Assembly: GCA_029945445.1 (NCBI GenBank) | Contig: JAQSCO010000001.1 | Location: 1-64,000, forward strand | Source of the DNA: Lacunisphaera sp. | GTDB lineage: Bacteria > Verrucomicrobiota > Verrucomicrobiia > Opitutales > Opitutaceae | Reading direction: 5' to 3' | Length of the DNA stretch: 64,000 nt | Part shown: positions 58,441 to 64,000 of the stretch, piece after piece | Position numbering within the stretch: the first letter of the stretch is position 1 | Layout of the letters: each line of letters starts with the position of its first letter | The notes under the pieces: generated by a model | Database searches by the model: none | Told to the model about the DNA's origin: nothing | Seen by the model: only the letters and a program-made list of their open reading frames with translations | Position numbers and translations under genes: made by a program

Positions 58441-61400
58441 TTAGAAGTCGAAGGTCGTCGTCAGGGTGAACTTCCTTGAATCGATGATGCGGTAACCGTA
58501 GGGCGAACCGTCATAGTTCACGCCCACCAACTGCAGGTGGCCATTCTCGAAGACATTTTCCACGTTCAACTGCACGTTCATCGCCACCCGGTCATGCCAG
58601 ATCCGGCGCTTGTAATTCACAAAAAGATCCGTGTAGGCGTTGGCCTTGTCGTAGATCGGCCGGGTAACATCGGAAATGTCGATGAGGTTCGGGTTCGCCG
58701 CGTTGCCATGACTCGACCGGCCGTAGTAGCCGATGATGGATTTGTCTTCCCAGCGCTGGGCGCCGCCGAGGCCAAATCCCTTCAGCCGGCCGGAAGTGAA
58801 ATCGTAGGCGCTGTTGAAGGCCCAGCGATATTTGCGCTGACCGGGGGCCTCCTGCCCGTCGAGGTCCTTCGAGAGCTGGACCTGCGGCGTCAGGTTGATG
58901 TTGATCCAGTCCTGGACGCTCTGGCCGCCGCTGGCATTGTTGATCCGCACCGTGCTGTTGTAGCCATAGCTGGGCAGGAAATTCGTCAGATTCACCTGCG
59001 TGCCGCTCGCCGTGGTGTAGGTGGCGAGGCTCTGGTATTGCGGCAGCAGATAAGTGGCCGCCTTGGCCGCCGCCCACACCGGATTGCGGGCGGCATACCA
59101 CGCATCAAATTGCTTCAGCACGTTGGAATTGCTGGTCACCTGCTTGCCGAAGGTGAAACGATTCCGCCAATTGCGGGTGTTATAGTTCAGCTGAAACTCC
59201 ATGCCGGTTGAGACGGCGTCCCCGGTCGCGGTGATCGCCCCCGGGAGGTTTTCGTAATACTTATACGGCAGCCCCCAGATTTTCTCCGCCGCCGTCTCGA
59301 TATCGAGTTCCTGCTGCGGGCTCAAGGTTGGCGCGGGATTATCAATGAGCGGGTCGAAGCCCAGATTGATCTTGGCGATGGCGCGCGCCCAAGTCTTGAA
59401 GAGCGCGTCCACACTGGCGGCGGCGCTGTCCGGCGTGGTGATCGGAACCTGGGCGGTCAGGCGGCCGATCGCCGTGCCGGCCGAGAGCCGCTGGTTCTGA
59501 TTGGTCGAGCGGAACCAGGTGACGCGGGCGAACAACTTGTTGTCGAGCGCCGCGAACTGGAAGCCGAAGTCGCGGCCAATGCCCTGCGGGTTGGGCAGTT
59601 GCTTGCCAAACGCGTCGACCTGCGGGCCGGACGGGGCATCGAAGTTGTTGGACCAGTTGTAAACCACGCCGAAGCTTCTGACCACCTGCCAGAATTGGCT
59701 GCCGCTCTCTGCCCGGCGCTCGATGCCGTCCCAGTTGCGGAAGGGCGTCAGGACGCCGCCGCCGGTCTTGGTCCGGCCCGTGGTGCGGTTCCACGCATTG
59801 AAGCGATTCCAGACCGCGCTGTAATCATAGTAGCCGGTGGGCAGGAATTTTTGCTGCGGCGTGAGGGCGGGGATCACGGTGCCATCGGCGAGGGTGATCG
59901 CGCCGCTGGTGCTGCCCCGCGCCTTGAACTTGTCGAGCCGCGCGCCAAAGGTCGTGACCAGCCGGTCGTTCCAGAAATAGTCCGTGATGCCGCCGCTCCA
60001 GGATTGCAGCGTCCGCTGGGTCCGCGCCGGGTCGGTCACGGCGACATTGTATTTCTCGGTGACATTCGCGTTTTCGAAGGTGTTGGTGAGGTAATTATAA
60101 ACCTGGATGTTGCCGGTGTAGGTATCCGCGTTCCACTCGCCGGAGGCGGAGGACACCTTGCCCATCGGGTCGCCCGGGTTGGCGAGATAGTAGAGCCGCT
60201 GGGTGGCCCCGCCAAAGTTCCAGCCCGTGCGGGTGCCGTCGGCGTTGTTGGTGGGATTGGCCACGAAACGCACCGCCGCGGACAGGGAGCCGGCATTGAC
60301 GTAGTTGAGCCGCATGCGCTCGGCGAGCGCCATGGATTCATCCCGCGACCACAAGCCGAGGACCTGGTGATGGCCGAGCCATTTCATCCAGCCGCTTTTC
60401 TGCGTGAAATCGGGCGTCCAGGCCAGCATCGCGCGGAAGTGGTCATCGCGCTGGCTGTTCACATAGCGGTCCGGGTCCGTGTCCTGGACAAAGGGCAGGC
60501 CGAAGAAGGGGTTGGCCGTGCCGTTCGGCAGGTATTTGTTTTCGTCAACCCGCAGCGCCACCGCGTTCAACTGCCCGATGGTGTAGTTCGACGACTGCTT
60601 GAATTCCTGCCGGAACCAGCCCCCGTTCAGGAAGAGATTGCCGAGCAGCTGCTGCTCAAAATCGAGCTGGTAATTCTTGTTTTTCTGGGAGCCGTAATCG
60701 GCCTGCAGGATGTTGACCTTCTTCCAATCGTAGATCGCCCGGCTGGTCACGCCGGGGTAGCGATAGTTGCCCAGGTTGTTGGTGAACGAATTGTTGGTCC
60801 AGCCGGTGGAGGCAAAGGTGGCGCGATCGAAGACATCGGACGAGGCCAGGTTATTCCAGATGTTTGAAATGGGATTGTTGACGTTGGGCGGGGCGGGCGT
60901 GCCGCCGACCCCCGGGATGGCGTAGGCGGTCGTGTAGGTGGTGTTGAAGAGCGGCAAATACCAGTTTTGCAGCTGGCCGTTTCCGATCTGCATGACCGCG
61001 CGACCCTGATTGATGAGCGCCAAGCCCGGGACATAGAGGGCCGACGCCGCGGGGTCCGGCACGCTCAAGCTCAGAACGGGCGACATCTGGGCGAAGGTGC
61101 CGCTGTAGATCGGCTGGCCGTTATAGAACGAGAACGTGGTGTCGGTCCCGCCGAAGGCGGTGGCCGACGTGCCCCGCAACGCCGGATTATAATTCGGCAT
61201 GGCGATGAGGGCATCGCGCACCGTTTGCGCAAACGGGGAGCTGGCGCTGCTGATGTAGGGTCCGTAGGTCTTGCCGGTGGCGAGCAGCGTGACCTTCTTC
61301 GTCAGCGCATCATAGGTGGGCTTGCCGGCCAGGTTCCATTGGGTGATGTAGTCGATCGGCGAGATGGTGTTGGGGCGCCGGTTCGCGTTGTCGTAGTTTT

Positions 61401-62301
61401 CGAAATTCGCGCGGAGGGTGGTCTTCGGAAACGGCTTGTAGGTGATCGCGGCGTATTCTCTTTTCGTCAGGTCAAAGGACGGCTTGCGCTCGAATTGCTT
61501 GTCCTCGTAAAGAAACGCCCCGGCGACGGCCAGTTTGTCCTTAATCAGCACGCGATTGAGCGAGAGACTGCTGCGGAAGGAGCCGCGGTCGTCGGTGCGG
61601 ACCTGCACCCGGTTGGTATCCTTGTTGAGCGCCGCCTGCATGGTCGCGGAATTGGCGATGCCCGCCGGGCTGCCCAGGCCGAACAGCATCGAGTTCGGGC
61701 CGCGGCTGATTTCCAGGTATTCGATGTTATAGGCGTCGGGCGGCAGGGCCGCGATCGAGGGGAAGTAATTGATCGCGGCGCTGGGGCTGCCGATGCCGCG
61801 CACGCGGTTCGCCGTGGCGTTGGTGAGCGAAGCCACGTTGTTGCCCTGCGTGCCGCCGGCGTTCACGTCGAGAATGCCGTCGTTGCGGAAGGCCTGCGTC
61901 GCCGGCGTATAGGTGCCGGAGCCTTCGGTGTTCACTTCATAGCGGAACGCGTCGTTCAGGTCGACGGAGGCGAAGTCCTCCATCTGCGCCTTCGTGACGA
62001 CCGAAATGGCCGCCCCGAGGTCCGCGAGGTTCGTCCGCATGCGGCTGCCCGCGAGCGTATTTTGCGCATAGTAGCCGGTGTCCTTGTCGGTCGTCACCAC
62101 GAACGGGGACAGCACCAGCGCCTCATCGGAGCTCTTGGCGGGGCCGGCTTCCACCGGGACCGGGTTCTTTGCCGTCGCGGGGTCATCCTTGGGGGCGGTG
62201 GTGGTCTGCGACCAGGCGGCCGGCGCGGTCGCGAGGCCGAGGGTCAGCGCCAGCAGGAACCGGCGCGTTAGGGTAGCTTGGGTGGTTGGGTTCATGAGCA
62301 T
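58441..62301 (-). CDS. TonB-dependent receptor (galactoside locus)
   Basis: Very large outer-membrane receptor, 1,286 aa (a second ATG two codons in is equally likely). Signal peptide with a basic start (LTRRFLLALTLGLATAP) ends near AWSQ. The mature part starts with a spacer, then ALVLSPFVVTTDKDTGYYAQNTLAGSRMRTNLADLG, the plug domain, including EYLEISRGPNSMLFGLGSPAG, and a barrel ending FTLTTTFDF. It differs from the two receptors of the agar-type locus, being ~300 residues longer with expanded loops. Operator copy 3 lies 168 bp upstream, so it should be co-regulated with GH42 and the oxidoreductase. Confidence 0.95.
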   Translation of the reverse strand: MLMNPTTQATLTRRFLLALTLGLATAPAAWSQTTTAPKDDPATAKNPVPVEAGPAKSSDEALVLSPFVVTTDKDTGYYAQNTLAGSRMRTNLADLGAAISVVTKAQMEDFASVDLNDAFRYEVNTEGSGTYTPATQAFRNDGILDVNAGGTQGNNVASLTNATANRVRGIGSPSAAINYFPSIAALPPDAYNIEYLEISRGPNSMLFGLGSPAGIANSATMQAALNKDTNRVQVRTDDRGSFRSSLSLNRVLIKDKLAVAGAFLYEDKQFERKPSFDLTKREYAAITYKPFPKTTLRANFENYDNANRRPNTISPIDYITQWNLAGKPTYDALTKKVTLLATGKTYGPYISSASSPFAQTVRDALIAMPNYNPALRGTSATAFGGTDTTFSFYNGQPIYSGTFAQMSPVLSLSVPDPAASALYVPGLALINQGRAVMQIGNGQLQNWYLPLFNTTYTTAYAIPGVGGTPAPPNVNNPISNIWNNLASSDVFDRATFASTGWTNNSFTNNLGNYRYPGVTSRAIYDWKKVNILQADYGSQKNKNYQLDFEQQLLGNLFLNGGWFRQEFKQSSNYTIGQLNAVALRVDENKYLPNGTANPFFGLPFVQDTDPDRYVNSQRDDHFRAMLAWTPDFTQKSGWMKWLGHHQVLGLWSRDESMALAERMRLNYVNAGSLSAAVRFVANPTNNADGTRTGWNFGGATQRLYYLANPGDPMGKVSSASGEWNADTYTGNIQVYNYLTNTFENANVTEKYNVAVTDPARTQRTLQSWSGGITDYFWNDRLVTTFGARLDKFKARGSTSGAITLADGTVIPALTPQQKFLPTGYYDYSAVWNRFNAWNRTTGRTKTGGGVLTPFRNWDGIERRAESGSQFWQVVRSFGVVYNWSNNFDAPSGPQVDAFGKQLPNPQGIGRDFGFQFAALDNKLFARVTWFRSTNQNQRLSAGTAIGRLTAQVPITTPDSAAASVDALFKTWARAIAKINLGFDPLIDNPAPTLSPQQELDIETAAEKIWGLPYKYYENLPGAITATGDAVSTGMEFQLNYNTRNWRNRFTFGKQVTSNSNVLKQFDAWYAARNPVWAAAKAATYLLPQYQSLATYTTASGTQVNLTNFLPSYGYNSTVRINNASGGQSVQDWININLTPQVQLSKDLDGQEAPGQRKYRWAFNSAYDFTSGRLKGFGLGGAQRWEDKSIIGYYGRSSHGNAANPNLIDISDVTRPIYDKANAYTDLFVNYKRRIWHDRVAMNVQLNVENVFENGHLQLVGVNYDGSPYGYRIIDSRKFTLTTTFDF

Positions 62302-62468
62302 TCGGATCTGGGTTTTAGTTCAGACGAAATTTGCCGCGACAAACACGGGTGTGCAGCAGCGGCAGGGGGTAGCTTGTGGGTAGGGTGGGGTGGGCGGGGA
62401 ATCCGAATTCCTCGCAGGGTAGGTCTCTATCTGTGCGCTAACTTTAACCGACTTCAACGGGTGCGGAA

Positions 62469-62481
62469 TCTTACAGTAAGA
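62469..62481. promoter_or_regulatory. LacI-type operator, copy 3
   Basis: TCTTACAGTAAGA in the promoter region of the large TonB receptor; identical to copy 2. Confidence 0.75.
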
Positions 62482-62898
62482 GGGTTTCCGGAGGTATGGG
62501 GTATGCCCGGGATTGATCCACGCCGGGTCCACTTCCCGGCCGGTTGGATTCATTCCGGCGGCGGCCTGTGGCTGGTCGCTTGCCGGCGGGGCGCGGCGCG
62601 TTGAACGAAGGCCGTGCCGGAGCACGGGACTTATGACAGGATTGGGTGCCGGGCCGCCGAACGGGCTGCTCCGCTCGGCTGTGCGCCCGACGAGCGACTA
62701 CGGTGCTGGTCCGGGGCGAAAAACATGATTGCAAGGGACGCCCGTAAGGCGCGTTGATTCTGCTTCCATGCACGGGCGCATTCCGTCGGCTTCGGTCCAA
62801 GCGTGGCACAATAGTAGCTCCAACATTTTCCCGCCCAGCCTCCTCCCGTAAAACACCGCCCCCTCCCGTCCCGCTTTTCCGCGCCCGCCGCCCTTTCC
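62482..62898. other. Divergent intergenic region before glutamate synthase
   Basis: About 415 bp, GC-rich, with no convincing gene. It should hold the gltB promoter. The 167 bp between operator copy 3 and the receptor start also show no gene. Confidence 0.5.
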
Positions 62899-64000
62899 AT
62901 GCCCAACCCGACTGACACCACCCTCGCCGGCCGCCCCGGCAAGCAAGGCCTCTACGACCCTTGGTTCGAGCACGATGCCTGCGGCGTCGGCTTCGTGGTG
63001 GACATGAAGGGCCGCGCGACGCACGCGATCCTGCAGCAGGGCCTGCAGGTGCTGACCAATCTCGACCACCGCGGCGCGAGCGGCGCCGAGGCCAACACCG
63101 GCGACGGCGCGGGCATCCTCCTCCAGCAGCCGCACAAGTTCAACCTGGACGTCTGCAAGAAGGCGCGCATCACGCTGCCCGACGCCGGCCAGTATGGCAG
63201 CGGCCTCGTCTTCATGCCGCGCAATCCCACGATGCGCCGCAAGCTCGAGCAGGTCTTCGGCGCGCTCGTGCAGTCCGAGGGCCAGACCCTCCTCGGCTGG
63301 CGCACCGTGCCGACCGACAACTCCAGCCTCGGCGAGACCGCCAAGTCCGCCGAGCCGGTCATCCGCCAGGTCTTCATCGGCCGCAACCCCGCGCTGACCG
63401 ACGACATGGCCTTCGAGCGCAAGCTCTACGTCATCCGCAAGCGCGCCTACACCGCCATCCGCACCGCCACCATCGGCGGCGGCGAGACGTGGTATATCCC
63501 GAGCCTGTCCTACAAGACCCTTGTTTTTAAGGGCATGCTCACCACCGAGCAGCTCGGCCGGTATTTTCTCGACCTGCAGAACCCCGCGATGGAGACCGCC
63601 ATCGCGCTCGTGCACTCGCGTTTCTCCACGAACACCTTCCCGAGCTGGGACCGCGCACACCCCTACCGCTACATCGCGCACAACGGCGAGATCAACACCC
63701 TCCGCGGCAACATCAACTGGATGCATTCCCGCGAGGCCCACTTCGCCTCCGAGTTGTTCGGCGAGGACATGGCGAAGATCCTCCCGATCATCAACCCCAA
63801 CGGCTCCGACTCGTCGATGTTCGACAACACGCTCGAGCTGCTCGTGCTCGCCGGCCGCCCCATGGCGCACGCCATGATGATGATGATCCCCGAGCCGTGG
63901 TCCTATCACCAGACGATGGACGACGACCGCAAGGCCTTCTACCAATACCACTCCTGCCTCATGGAGCCGTGGGACGGCCCCGCCGCCATCGCGTTCACCG
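62899..64000 (+). CDS. gltB: Glutamate synthase large subunit, N-terminal part (runs off window)
   Basis: First 367 codons of the large (alpha) subunit of NADPH/ferredoxin-type glutamate synthase, which makes two glutamates from glutamine and 2-oxoglutarate. The visible part is the class II glutamine amidotransferase domain. The catalytic Cys is residue 28 in DACGVGFV, after a 27-residue propeptide that is normally cut off. Supporting blocks are [38 protein letters not shown] and [12 protein letters not shown]. The frame is open at the right edge, so synthase and FMN/Fe-S domains lie outside. Housekeeping nitrogen assimilation; it marks the end of the catabolic loci. Confidence 0.97.
   Translation, partial: MPNPTDTTLAGRPGKQGLYDPWFEHDACGVGFVVDMKGRATHAILQQGLQVLTNLDHRGASGAEANTGDGAGILLQQPHKFNLDVCKKARITLPDAGQYGSGLVFMPRNPTMRRKLEQVFGALVQSEGQTLLGWRTVPTDNSSLGETAKSAEPVIRQVFIGRNPALTDDMAFERKLYVIRKRAYTAIRTATIGGGETWYIPSLSYKTLVFKGMLTTEQLGRYFLDLQNPAMETAIALVHSRFSTNTFPSWDRAHPYRYIAHNGEINTLRGNINWMHSREAHFASELFGEDMAKILPIINPNGSDSSMFDNTLELLVLAGRPMAHAMMMMIPEPWSYHQTMDDDRKAFYQYHSCLMEPWDGPAAIAFT

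Noticed and set aside
59599-60867. Plus-strand frames over the large TonB receptor (also 60967-62271)
   Set aside because: Shadows of receptor coding sequence; low-complexity composition and no motifs.
62698-63951. 417-aa minus-strand frame at the right edge
   Set aside because: Opposite strand of glutamate synthase, whose amidotransferase motifs are unmistakable.

Overview
The window looks like chromosomal DNA of a carbohydrate-degrading member of the Verrucomicrobiota, most likely Opitutaceae. The evidence is high GC, very large TonB-dependent receptors with an N-terminal LSPFVV-type sequence, several S1 sulfatases, exported glycoside hydrolases on long same-strand runs, and a Tat-exported PhoD-like enzyme. 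The assignment rests on style and family content; no 16S gene is present.

Region 1 (1-36483) is a polysaccharide utilisation locus. Its most informative genes are a GH50 beta-agarase-like enzyme (31929-34259), a GH117-like neoagarooligosaccharide hydrolase (3342-4580), a class I cytochrome P450 (24062-25216), three S1 sulfatases, two GH29 enzymes, two GH2 enzymes, a GH35-type beta-galactosidase and a DUF5060/DUF4038-type protein. Around them are two TonB receptors (one cut by the window edge), two ACS-family sugar-acid importers, a DgoD-like enolase-superfamily dehydratase, a KDPG/KDPGal aldolase and a PfkB-type KDG kinase. The simplest reading is uptake and exo-degradation of a sulfated (perhaps 6-O-methylated) agar/porphyran-type galactan, with the sugar acids entering a 2-keto-3-deoxy pathway. 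Three degenerate genes (a GH3 with a frameshift, a gutted sulfatase and a gutted Kelch-like protein) show the locus is being remodelled. A palindrome, TTGCATRCAA, recurs in four promoter regions.

Region 2 (36637-38838) is a lipoprotein-type octaheme cytochrome c fused to TPRs.

Region 3 (about 38.9-53.1 kb) is an integrated mobile element. It has a large serine recombinase, a MobF relaxase-helicase, a T4CP-like ATPase, a ParA/MipZ-like ATPase, a small DNA-binding protein, a 1,715-aa adenine methyltransferase-helicase with a nested second gene, and a winged-helix regulator. No mating-pair-formation genes are visible, so it is best read as an integrative mobilisable element. A tRNA-Pro(CGG) follows its recombinase end.

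Region 4 (53552-62301) is a compact galactoside locus: a LacI-family regulator, a GH42 beta-galactosidase, a Gfo/Idh/MocA oxidoreductase and a third TonB receptor. The 13-bp palindrome TCTTACWGTAAGA occurs upstream of the regulator, the oxidoreductase/GH42 pair and the receptor, defining a self-contained predicted regulon.

Region 5 (62899-end) is the start of the glutamate synthase large subunit gene.
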